Part shown: piece after piece, positions 36,094 to 45,305 of the stretch | Position numbering within the stretch: position 1 is the first letter of the stretch | How the letters are laid out: every line of letters begins with the position of its first letter | Source: Oscheius dolichura | Taxonomy: Eukaryota > Nematoda > Chromadorea > Rhabditida > Rhabditidae | Length of the DNA stretch: 64,000 nt | Reading direction: 5' to 3' | NCBI GenBank assembly: GCA_932521035.1 | Contig: OW051494.1 | Location: 9,596,001-9,660,000, forward strand | Translations under genes and position numbers: made by a program | The notes under the pieces: generated by a model | Seen by the model: only the letters and a program-made list of their open reading frames with translations | Told to the model about the DNA's origin: nothing | Database searches by the model: none

Positions 36094-36468
36094 TCTTCTC
36101 TGGGCTTCTAACAGTTTCTAGGGGTTTTAGCCGCTATTTTACCTGTGTTCTACCCGTTTGGCAAAGAGAAAAAGGCTGAATCTTTGCCCTAGACGTCCGG
36201 GTTCATTTAGCAATGCATTTTATGTCTTTCTGCGGCTCTCTCGACTACCCGGGACTGGTATTTCCCCTTCCCAAGCCCTTAGTAACCCGAGCATTTGCCC
36301 TCCAGACCTTCAAATTTCCTCAAATTCGTCACGGTAAGAACAAAGAACTGAAGATTACTGTAATCATTCTCCATTTCCTCCATACAGTACATCTTTAATC
36401 CTTCTATCTGGAACGGTTATTTTCCTTCCTCAATTATACAGTAACCTGCCTTTTAAATCTTCTGTAGT

Positions 36469-36630
36469 CCTTTTCCAAAAAATAGGGCTACCGTACATTT
36501 GTCTCTTCGGGACCTTTTAGCCAAAGGGTGAGGAAAAATCGAGCGAAATCGAAAATCCCGATCATTTTTGCGCGAAAGGTCCCGCGCGGAAGTTTTAGCG
36601 ACCCGTTACGGTAGCCGTTTTTGGAAAAGA
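36469..36630. mobile_element. Small TIR element B, copy 1
   Basis: Ends are CTTTTCCAAAAAATAGGGCT and the inverse AGCCGTTTTTGGAAAAG, with CTACCGTA/TACGGTAG just inside. Interior CCCGATCATTTTTG and CGCGCGGAAG blocks recur at 45.2 and 50.7 kb. Confidence 0.8.
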
Positions 36631-36751
36631 GTTATAATCAGCCCCTGGTGGCAAAAATGAGAGATTACTGTAGTTTTCCCCAAATTTTTTAAAGATTTTA
36701 ACATGGAAATTAGATCATTGCAGGACCATAAATGATAATTCTTGTTTTCAG

Positions 36752-36920
36752 GGCTGGGTACGGTGCTGTACCGCGGGGCCATCGGCCTGCCAAAGTCCCA
36801 GCTCGCCGTACGCCCCACCCACGGCCGGGTCTGACGAGCCGTCGACATCCACTGCTCCAGACGGCGACATGTCGTTGGAGGGAAAGATTAGCCTGGATAT
36901 TCCGGTGGTCTCGACACGAT
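36752..36920 (+). CDS. Candidate internal exon of an unidentified plus-strand gene
   Basis: Flanked by TTGTTTTCAG and a CGAT/GTGAGT donor. In the frame opening with GGC it reads YAPPTAGSDEPSTSTAPDGD followed by MSLEGKISLDIPVVSTR, with no stop, ending in phase 1. Composition is GC-rich compared with its surroundings. I do not recognise the protein and have no upstream exon. Confidence 0.4.
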
Positions 36921-38186
36921 GTGAGTTATTTTTGAGTTTTATGAGAGGAAACAGGGTGTGCCACTTGTGCTTTTCTCTGCAAAAAGAGACAACAGACGAC
37001 ACTCTGCCCTCTCGGGTAATTTGATGGGGGCCTCGGGGAAAGACAAGAAGCCGGAACACATTCCTGCCTGGGAACGACGACTAATCGGCTATCTTCGGCT
37101 CATTTCTAGTCTTTTTTTCGTCAATTTTAAGGAATTCTACACTGTTTTAACCTCTGAATACCGTTTACAATAGAGAAAAATCATTAAAATCACCAAAAAA
37201 TCCTCTTGAAGGGCTGTTTCCTCCTCTGCAGTAACTATGGCGCCCTCGCTGTGGCGCCCCCTGCTGTGGCTTATATTCAAAGAAACCACGTCCTGCAGCG
37301 AAAAACGCAGGAAAATGATTTTTGTTCATTTCTCTCTCGTTTTATCTCGATAAATTGAATACGTATCATTTTATTGCAGGAAGATAGGCATGAAAATTTT
37401 ATTAGGACGCATATGGGACATGTGCAAGGCAACAACGTCAGAGACTGGTCAGACTTCTCGGCTTCGGCTTTGAAGGTCTTCCCTGGCTTATTTTTTCGCA
37501 TTTTTCTCATTTTTCTCATTTTCTTGATCTCCTATAGTATCCCATAAAGAAGAACGATCCCAAAAAGTTCCAAATTCCGGGGGTTAGCGGCATTTTCCGT
37601 CTTCAATTCCTTCTTCAAGTTAATCTGGCCGAATTGGGTCGAATTTTCTCTTCTCCGTCTCAAATTTGAGAAAATTTTCTCCAATACACCACTCTTCCAT
37701 TCTCCTAGACCATAAAGAGCTCTTTAGCTTCCAAAATTCCCCAGCCAATTGCCTAGAAAAGCCCTTTTTCCGTGTCTTTACAGCTATATCTCTCCAAATG
37801 GCCATCCAACTTCCTTATGACCAAAATCGTAAATTTTGAAAAAGTAGAGCCAACCAATTTGTTTATTAGAGGTCCCTGAACGAATAGATTCCCCTGGACC
37901 CGGATTTCAATCAAAAAAATTAATAAAAGACAGGTTTCTCGGGGGGATAAAGAAGGCAGTTCCAAGAATGACACGAATTCTAGGGAGTCATATTGTTTTT
38001 AACGAGCGAGCGCTGATTTTTTGGCTTATCTTCTGAGAAAATGGGATATTCTCTTTTGTCTCTCTGAAAATTAGCTTTTCTGTTACTGTTTTCTTCATTT
38101 TAAAGTACTAACAATCTGAGAATAATGGTAAACAATGGATGCAACGGGCTCCTCCCAGCGACAAGGCGAATTACCGCGCCGCCGCC
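36921..38186. other. No gene recognised
   Basis: No supported exon. An ATG-led stretch at 37023 (MGASGKDKKPEHIPAWERR) has no donor and was not called. Confidence 0.35.
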
Positions 38187-38207
38187 GCACCCGTAAAATC
38201 TCGGCCG
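38187..38207 (+). promoter_or_regulatory. PSE of the U2 snRNA gene
   Basis: CACCCGTAAAATCTCGGC lies within -59 to -39 of the U2 start. Position and sequence match the SL1 upstream element exactly in spacing. No TATA follows, as expected for a Pol II snRNA gene. Confidence 0.85.
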
Positions 38208-38245
38208 CCACGCGCAATGGCTTGACCACCAACGCAGCCAGCAGT

Positions 38246-38434
38246 ATCGCTTCTCGGCCTTATGGCTAAGATCAAAGTGTAGTAATCGTTCTTATCGAAT
38301 TAACCTTCGATATATACCGCTATTGTGGTATACAAGGTTAACCGATTTTTGAGACCTGAAGAGGTAGCTGGCTTGCTAGCTCCTCTTCATGGGTCGGCCC
38401 GGCGTTGCACTGCTGCTGGGAACGGCCCTCCCCC
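38246..38434 (+). ncRNA. U2: U2 spliceosomal snRNA
   Basis: Begins ATCGCTTCTCGGCCTTATGG, then CTAAGATCAAAGTGTAGTA. This includes the GUAGUA segment that pairs with the intron branch point. The following GTTCTTATCGAATTAACC, the Sm site GATTTTTGAG near 38345, the stem-loop III arms GAAGAGGTAGC/GCTCCTCTTC, and CCCGGCGTTGCACTGCTGCTG in stem-loop IV all match U2, closest to the Caenorhabditis form. Just after the branch-point segment it has AATCGTTC where most U2s have ATCTGTTC. The 3' end is set by analogy. Confidence 0.96.
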
Positions 38435-38656
38435 ATTCGGGGGAAATAAACAGTAAAGAAGAGAAATTATTGAAAAACTCTTCTAAAAAATGAGAGAAAA
38501 AGGAGAGCTAAAAGAGCCTATTAAGCTAAAAATCGACAGAAAAGAAGAAGAAACTAGGAGAAGAAGAGTGTTATCTCTCTAGATACGTGGATCATAGATA
38601 ATGTCAGTATAGCCATGTTGTTATAGTCTCTTTTTTGTGCTCTATCCTCTTTTCTC

Positions 38657-40643
38657 CTAGGGCTTTTCATCCGATGCTCCGACATTGCTCTTGCTCTGTG
38701 CGGCCTTCTTTCCTCCTCCTCCCCCGCCGGTTTCAATCTTCTTATAGGCGCCGTCCACCAGGCGGCGAAGTTTCTTCGCGTCAGGACGCTTAGCCGGATC
38801 CTGATGCCAGGCCTTCTCCATCACTTCGGCCATCGCCTCCGGCATCGCTTCAGGCGGCGGCATACGGTATCCTTCCTGGGTCTTCGTCTTCACTTCAAGC
38901 GCCCTCAGTCCGTCATACGGCGTGTGGTAGGGAATCTCAAACATCTCCCAGAGGAGTACCCCGAAGGCGAAGACATCCGTATTGTATCGGGTCTCAGCAC
39001 TGGTCCATACCTCCGGAGCTAGCCAGCGGACATTCATCGGCTTGCTGACGTCCACCTTGTAGACGGCCGTCGGACGGCACATTCCAAAGTCGGCCATCTT
39101 CAACACACTGCGATCCAGGAGGCAATTGCGCGCGGCAATGTCACGATGGATACACCTGCAAAAATAGGAAATATTGATCTTTCTTTTATTGGAAAAGTCA
39201 AAAGGCGCGTCCTGCCTCCAGTTACAGCCAACCTTTTATAGTTCTTTTCCAAAAATAGGGTTATTATAGAATAACGGTAGCCGTATTTTTTTTGGAAAAA
39301 ATAGGGGAAACGGTAGATTACATTTTCCCACCCGTAAAACCTTGGCAGGTAAAAGTTATATAAACTGTGCCGGTGGTTTGACTTCAAAGAAATATCCTGC
39401 CGAAAATATACGGGTGCAGGTGCCTCTCCCAGGCCCATTTTTTTTTCGGGATTTTGGCGGGTAGTGGTGCAAATGAGCGCGCGGACCAATTATCAGCCCA
39501 AAATGGTCTTCATTTCTTTGAGAATCCAGTTTTTTGATGTCAAAATGGTCCAAAATGGGCGAAATAAGTGGAGAAATCGGCTCACTCCTTGCTGTGGAGG
39601 TACTCCATTCCGGCAGCGGCTTGAGCGCACCAATCGGCCCGAGTGATGATGCTGAGGGCTTTCCCCTTGGCGCGGAGTTTGTCCTCAACGGCGCCACCAT
39701 CACAAAATTCCATGACCAAGAGATACGGCAGCCGGTCGACGACGAACCCATAGAAGTGGACAATATTCCGATGGTCGTAGAGCTGCATGACGCGGGCCTC
39801 TTTCATCATCTCTTTCAGGGCCTCCTCATCCGTTCCGTCCGAATCAATCTGCTTGATGGCGATCACCTGATTGCCGCAACTTTTGACAGTTCCCTTGAAG
39901 ACGGTCCCATAGGCGCCGGAGCCGATCTTGTTCCCAATTTTTACATCCGAATGCCAAATATTGAACTTGTCCCGAGGGATGGCCTTGGCCAGGACGAGGT
40001 CGCCGCCTTCCGGCAGGGCGCTCTTCTTATAGTGCTTGACCAGGGCGCCGATTGAGCTGAAGGACTTGTTGGCCAGTTTGACGGCAGCCGCCGAATCGGC
40101 CGTCGGCTCGTGGCTAATTTCAAAGCGCCGTGCCTGTCTTTTTTTACTGTCTCTCACGACGAGGATCGTCTTCTCTTCGGGACCCGGCGACTTCAACTGC
40201 AGCAGGAAGTCGCCCTTAGCCTTCAACAGTAGCTCCACGTCCTGATCCATCAACGCGCCGTGAAAATAGCCCAGCGTCCACTCTTCTTTATCCGCGTCTT
40301 TGACCGTTTTGACTTTGCTCTTACTTCTCTCCTGGCTGGGACCTCTGTGAAACAAATTGAAGTCAAAAAAAGCGCGGAGAAAAGTACCGTAACCCGCCAA
40401 AAAGACGGCGCTGTTTTTCAGCTCAAAAAAGCGTGTTTCCTCTATTTATTTTCAAAGTTTGTACTCTAAAATTACAGCGCGCTTGCTATTTAGCGAATAC
40501 TGAGCCAAAAAATAGCAGTAGAGCCCAAAAATTTGGTAAAAATGAAGTGAAATGGAGCGCCATTACAGAGCGCGCCTGAAAAGCGCGTGCCACGAGCTAC
40601 GGTAGCGAAAAAAGCAGCAAACATACTTTATAGCCGATGCCAT
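38657..40643 (-). CDS. FER/FES-like SH2-tyrosine kinase
   Basis: Three exons, 40627-40643 (17 nt, ATGGCATCGGCTATAAA), 39586-40344 and 38657-39155, total 1275 nt, 424 aa. SH2 domain (about 25-125) begins WTLGYFHGALMDQDVELLLK. Kinase domain (about 140-395): GSGAYGTVFKG glycine loop, VIAIKQ lysine, EFCDGG hinge, HRDIAARNC catalytic loop, ADFGMCR, activation-loop Tyr in AVYKVD, and APEVW. The kinase looks active. The SH2 reads GDFLLQLKSP where the phosphotyrosine-binding arginine of FLVR should be, so that Arg is Gln. This architecture without an F-BAR domain is the expanded nematode class that includes SPE-8 and FRK-1. The tail is Gly/Lys-rich. The 430-bp intron carries PSE palindrome S3 and a fragment of element B. 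Which paralogue it is cannot be told. Confidence 0.9.
39242..39301. mobile_element. Small TIR element B, internally deleted copy
   Basis: GTTCTTTTCCAAAAATAGGG and GGTAGCCGTATTTTTTTTGG ends only, in the kinase intron. Confidence 0.65.
39328..39419 (+). mobile_element. Short PSE palindrome S3 with TATA
   Basis: Left core CACCCGTAAAACCTTGGC, right core CACCCGTATATTTTCGGC (inverse). After the left core TTATATAA lies at the U6-type position. It lies in the intron of the kinase gene. Confidence 0.7.
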
Positions 40644-40741
40644 AATAACGACCAACTAGTACAAAAGTTGTAGAGATAGAATGAATAAGAATGGGAAAAG
40701 CGGACTTGACGGGGATTACTGTACCGGTATTTGACAGGATC

Positions 40742-40764
40742 CTGCACCCGTAGAAACTCGGCAG
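40742..40764 (+). promoter_or_regulatory. Solo PSE-like core
   Basis: CTGCACCCGTAGAAACTCGG, rightward and unpaired, 660 bp upstream of the SL1 PSE. By the U2/SL1 spacing, transcription would start near 40803. No RNA family recognised downstream. Confidence 0.55.
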
Positions 40765-41401
40765 CTCGGCCCACCTTTTACTAGGAGGCGGCTAACCATC
40801 ACAAAACAATTTTAGAGTCTTTTATTGGCCTTTTCTTGGCGGAGAAATGCGAATTATAAAAGTAGGCCTATTTTTTGGAAAGCTTCCAGAGCAATCTGGA
40901 GTTGGCAACCGCTTCTTACTGTACTTTCTAACAGCTATTTTTCTCACATAAAAAAGTTTATAACTGTCAACGTTTATGGATCGCCTTTCATACAACAACA
41001 TTAAAAACAGTTCGAATAGATAGCTCCTTCTGTACCCGGTGCTGCTTTTTAGGGATCCGTCCCCTTGTTCGGTCGCTAGCTCTTCTCGGTCAACTCGGGG
41101 CCCGCTGGCCTGCTGCGTTAAGGACTATGGCTCCCTCTCAGGCTCGTGGATGCCTTCTTTTTCCGAGCTATCCTTGGGAGGACGCTGCATCGAAGTTGGT
41201 AGCCTTGGCTGGGGGCGACGTCGGTCTTCAATGATGATGATTTATCTTTTACCTGTCGCAAACGACGGGGGACTTCCTCCAATCCTTGTAAATCACGGTT
41301 GAGTCATTTTTTGGCGTTATTCTTGTGTGCTCTCCGTGCTTTCCCTCCTTTGTAGGTGACGGTAGGCTTTGCAGATCAATAAGGCATAGAGGGAGAAAAC
41401 A

Positions 41402-41422
41402 ACACCCGTCTGATCTCGGCAG
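41402..41422 (+). promoter_or_regulatory. PSE of the SL1 RNA gene
   Basis: CACCCGTCTGATCTCGGCAG lies within -59 to -39 of the SL1 start, the same position as in U2; 17 of these 20 bases match the U2 element. Confidence 0.85.
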
Positions 41423-41460
41423 CCTCCCTGCCCTATCAGCTGATAGCGCCCCTCCTCGTC

Positions 41461-41566
41461 GGTTTAATTACCCAAGTTTGAGGTACTAACTACCTTCCGA
41501 CCCTATGAAAATAGAGGACGAGTAGAAATTTTGGAACGGCTTCCCCAAATAAGAGAGGGGAGGCAA
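41461..41566 (+). ncRNA. SL1: SL1 spliced-leader RNA
   Basis: Starts GGTTTAATTACCCAAGTTTG and continues AG, the universal nematode SL1 leader, with a GT donor at 41483. Downstream are a TAGAAATTTTGGAACG Sm site (41523-41538) and a 3' stem CTTCCCC/GGGGAGG, both as in Caenorhabditis SL1 RNA. SL1 RNA is a Pol II, Sm-class snRNP that donates its leader to pre-mRNA 5' ends. I see no 5S rRNA gene nearby, unlike the C. elegans 5S/SL1 tandem array. Confidence 0.97.
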
Positions 41567-41594
41567 CCAACACACACCCTTTTTTTTACAGCTT

Positions 41595-41680
41595 ATACCG
41601 TAAAAGCTGTAATAGAACCCACGGGGGTTGTATTTTTCCATCATTTTTTTGAGGGGGTTCTATTGCAGTTTTTACGGTAT
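41595..41680. repeat. Long hairpin just downstream of SL1
   Basis: ATACCGTAAAAGCTGTAATA... pairs with its near-inverse ending in TTTTTACGGTAT. About 27-bp stem, the two wobble positions being G:U, and a loop of about 30 nt. Size and pairing resemble a pre-miRNA or a very small MITE. Confidence 0.75.
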
Positions 41681-42108
41681 TTCATTTTTCAGCCCCATTA
41701 TATCAGCCAAATTGTTCAAAGTTTGACAGTAAGGAAAAGAATAAGAAGCTAGGTAATAGAATCACAATTAAAATTAATTTATTCGGGCAAGTTACAGTCC
41801 AAGTTTATTATCCATCTTTACAATCCATTCATCGCTGTAGGCGGCAGTTACAACTGCATACAATGCCCATACCGCTGTCTCTTCTTTTTCAAAACACAGC
41901 CATTTCCTGCTAGCACTTCAACTAAGCCTTCTGAAAATGGATTGTGTGAGGTTAAAGGTAAGCGCCTGCCTTCGTTGCGAGACCCGACAGTAATCTTTTT
42001 GCGCAGTACAAAAATTAGACGACAGCGCGAAAATGCCCCGAAATATCCGTTGGAAATCGAAAAAAAAACTGGTCGACTCACCGCACCTGCCATTCAAAAC
42101 GTTCTTAT

Positions 42109-42336
42109 GCGCCCGGGTGCCCGCGTTACACAACATATCCTCAGTCAAAGTTTGTGGGGCTACAGATTTTTTTGTCCGGGCATTTAAGATGCGACGGGGT
42201 AGATTAGAATCGCCTTGACGTGCTCTCCAACTAGGTCGTCGAATTTTTGAAATCGACCAAGAAATGACCGAGATACGGGCTGAAACACCCGACACTCTCG
42301 TCTACGCCCAAAAACGAGCGTGCCCGAAATTGGGCG
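42109..42336. repeat. Dispersed repeat A, copy 2
   Basis: Homologous to 3141-3360 in the JADE intron, same orientation. Confidence 0.8.
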
Positions 42337-42880
42337 GTTTGCCACTCACTTATCTTATTTCGAACAAATATTTAAAAATTAAGAAATGTGCAACTCATTG
42401 AGTTGTCTGGGAATTCATAGGCTCTCCCTTTTTCTAATTACTCCTCTCCCCAAAAAGAAGAGTGAGCAGCCCTTTCCTCTCGCCCTCTCCCTCCCTCTTT
42501 CTTCAATTACTGCTCTTAGTCTTCTGCCGGAAATTCATCCGTTCCCCTCGTCGTCCCTCTCTTTTTGACTCAATACTGACTCCATTTTCACTTTAGAAGC
42601 TCTGTGTTTTGCTTCAATAACAACTCCCCCTTTCCCGGGAATTTATCCCCATTTCTAGGCCAAAGGCTACAATTTTCAGGGGCGCAAAGGGGCAAATAAG
42701 TTAATTAACACAGCGAAGCACGTGATTTCTTTCCGAATTTTCCTTATTTTTCCCCTGGAGACTTCGCTTTCCACCCCGCCAACTTGTCAAATCTGAGTCA
42801 GAGAATTGGCAGTCCAGTTTTGGTCATTGGGCATCGAAAACTCTTTACGCTGGACTGCGTCCTTATGGAATTAGACGGCC
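42337..42880. other. No gene recognised
   Basis: CT-rich stretches near 42470-42560; no supported exon. Confidence 0.4.
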
Positions 42881-42970
42881 GGGTGACGTTACCCCCGTTT
42901 TCGAGCCAGTGGGGGTAAAGTCACCTCGGCGGGGGTAAAGTCACCCCAATGGGTGTAACGTCACCCCAGC
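42881..42970. repeat. GGGGGTAAAGTCACC minisatellite
   Basis: Three direct units of about 20-22 bp (GGGGGTAAAGTCACCTCGGC, GGGGGTAAAGTCACCCCAAT, GGGTGTAACGTCACCCCAGC), preceded by one inverted unit (GGGTGACGTTACCCCC). Confidence 0.85.
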
Positions 42971-43067
42971 GTGTACAAAATGTTTCTTGGTGAGCTCTGA
43001 GCCCTGGAACGTTTTAGTTTTGGCGGAATCTCCGACTAAGACCTGCAGAAGGGTAAAACAGAGGTTA

Positions 43068-43886
43068 TTCACTAGTGAGCAGACACCCCCTTGCTAAAAC
43101 GCGTGAATAAGCTCTGTTTTCTTGTATCTGTTATATGAATTGTTTATTGTCGTCTAAAAGGCAATCTCAAATGATCAGATTGTCAGATAAATGCCCAAGT
43201 GCGGTAGAAATCCTATCTACAGTGTGCTTGTTCTTACCGATAGTCTGAGTAATAAGAGCCATAATACAGAAACGGTAAATGTGTATTGAAAGACACTGAG
43301 ATATTCTTCTAATGCACACACGATATACTATACTATAAACGGGTCTACAAATTTTGTTTCTGCCGAATAAAATTGGTAGAAGGTCTACTTATCTTCCAAA
43401 ACAGGAGCAGAGTCCAGATTACCTCGGAGTGGAGTAGAATATCCATCTCAGGAGCAATAAGTGCTCTATTCTGCATACAGATAGCCACATTTCCGAGGTA
43501 ATTCCGGCCAGAGAGGAACATTACCGCATTGTTCCTGTTTCTGAAGAAGAATGCCTTGAGAGCCAACGAAGAGAAAGTATGAAAGACGACGGTTGACAAG
43601 GTAAAGGGAGCCAGTCGTGGAAAGACAATCTATGCGTTACCCGCTAGATTTTGAAGCATGCTCCCTATCATAACGAAGTTTTCCATTGATACTCAATTTG
43701 AACCATTCTTCTAGAGGATAAATTGTCGTTAGCGTAGCGGAGACAGACGTAGACTCGAAATAATTGCCTGTAGATAGGATTTTTACCGCACTTGGGCATT
43801 TATCTGACAATCTGATCATTTGAGATTGCAAGAACACAGAGCTTAATTCACGCGTTTTAGCAAGAGGGTGTCTGTTCACTAGTGAA
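43068..43886. mobile_element. Long-TIR DNA element (819 bp), non-autonomous
   Basis: Terminal repeats of roughly 120-155 bp. Left TTCACTAGTGAGCAGACACC... (43068-43222) is matched in inverse at 43762-43886, including CAAATGATCAGATTGTCAGA. The left arm has an extra segment of about 40 bp. The interior has no recognised transposase, and the target duplication is unclear because the ends are themselves palindromic. Confidence 0.8.
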
Positions 43887-43902
43887 TTTTTCTTCTTTTG
43901 CA

Positions 43903-44060
43903 GCTGTCTAATTGCGCGTGACACATTCAGACGACCTCTGGAGCGACCCTAGACTACAAACTGCGCTTGGAGCCGTCTAACTGCGGCTAACTAGTCTAAA
44001 ACTGTCTAACTGTGGCTCAAGCTATTCAGTCTCCCCTTTTTGCTGGCTAACTGTGGCTAG
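43903..44060. repeat. 16-bp motif cluster 5
   Basis: Direct variants near 43903, 43971, 44000 and 44042 (for example CTGTCTAACTGTGGCT), starting immediately beside the long-TIR element. Confidence 0.7.
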
Positions 44061-44728
44061 TTGCAATTCTCGTTTGCAGCAGTATTACGTGGCTGCCTTT
44101 CCTTCAGCGCCTTCTCTTCCGCTGCCAAAATGATAAATGCCCATGGGAGAAGGCGAGAATGCAGTATGTGCACCCTAGCCTCTCATTTATGTCCCGAGCC
44201 AATTTTGCTAGATTTCACCCTATTTATGAGTGATTTCTGATCATTTTTCAATGTTTCAACCTCAAAAATGGCACGAAAAGTAGCATTTTGCCAGCGTCTT
44301 CCCGTAAAATTTATTCTACGGGCAATATATCAGGACGTCACGAGCTCGCCGCCGCGGAAACAAATGAGATTTGTCTTCGTGCTGTTCTTCTTCTTTTCGC
44401 CTCCGTCTTTTTTTCCTTTGAGCTCCTAGTTTTTGATTCTTTCTACTCTTTCTATAGTTTTTTATCTTGTCGAGACCAATTTCTTGAAGAAAATGTAGTT
44501 TTTGAACAGGCTTTGGAGGACAGAATGAGGGCAAAGAAAGCCCGAAAGCAATTGCTCTGGAACACGCCACTGTGACGAATTTTTCTCTCCTTTTTTCCTC
44601 CCACCAAGGCGGAATATTGCTCTTTTTTAGTCTGCTAGACCTTGTAGAAAAGAGCTAGAGCTTGTAGAAAAACAATCTGTAACTTCGAAATTTCCCGTTT
44701 ATAGCGAAAGAAACGGCATACTTTAAAC
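44061..44728. other. No gene recognised
   Basis: A 95-codon plus-strand frame (44288-44575) ends in a charged helix-like stretch, but I see no homology or splice support. Confidence 0.35.
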
Positions 44729-44883
44729 CGGCTCGGTCCTCGATATTCAGATCCCCTGCACCCGTAAAGTTTCGGCAGGACAAAGATATAAAGGAGTCAC
44801 AGTTTTGTGACAGTTTTGAATAAAGATGATCCGACTGCCGAGACTTTACGAGTGCAGGGGATCGGACTATCGAGTACCGAACC
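44729..44883 (-). mobile_element. Long palindromic PSE element, copy 8
   Basis: Reverse orientation. Left core CACCCGTAAAGTTTCGGC, right core with ACTTTACGAGTGC; GATATAAAGG at the TATA position. Confidence 0.9.
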
Positions 44884-45054
44884 TTCGAGTCAAAATTTGG
44901 ATCCGTTTCACCCCGATTTTCTCGTAAAATTGGCCTTTTTGTCCAAAATTTTTAGCGTATCGCCTTCAGAAAAAAGTGGCGCTTCCTTTAAAAAGTACTT
45001 CTAGAATCCAAAACTTTAGAGTATAGGCCCCTGAGCGATTATCACTTTTCAAAA

Positions 45055-45190
45055 TTCGATCCTTGATATTCCGATCCCCTGCACCCGTAAAGTCTCGGCA
45101 GGAGGGGCATCTTTATTCAAAACTGTTACAAAACTGTGACGCCGTTATACCTTTATCTGGCCGAGACTTTACGGATGCATATCGAGAGCC
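45055..45190 (+). mobile_element. Long palindromic PSE element, copy 9 (right end shortened)
   Basis: Left core intact. The right core has TCCGTAAAGTCTCGGC and part of the right outer arm is lost. Directly followed by a fragment of element B. Confidence 0.85.
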
Positions 45191-45210
45191 CGATACATTT
45201 TGGGGAGACG

Positions 45211-45305
45211 GCGAGCAAAAATCGAGGAAATCCCGATCACTTTTGCACAAAAGATCCGGCGCGGAAGGTTTTGCCACCCGTTACGGTAGCTCTACTTTTT
45301 GGAAA
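45211..45305. mobile_element. Small TIR element B, half copy
   Basis: AAATCCCGATCACTTTTGC, GGCGCGGAAGG and CCGTTACGGTAGC blocks end in TTTTTGGAAA; only one TIR remains. Confidence 0.75.

Noticed and set aside
41039-41302. Ser-rich plus-strand frame after a TTTTTAG acceptor
   Set aside because: No convincing donor, no homology, and it would run into the SL1 promoter region; left uncalled.
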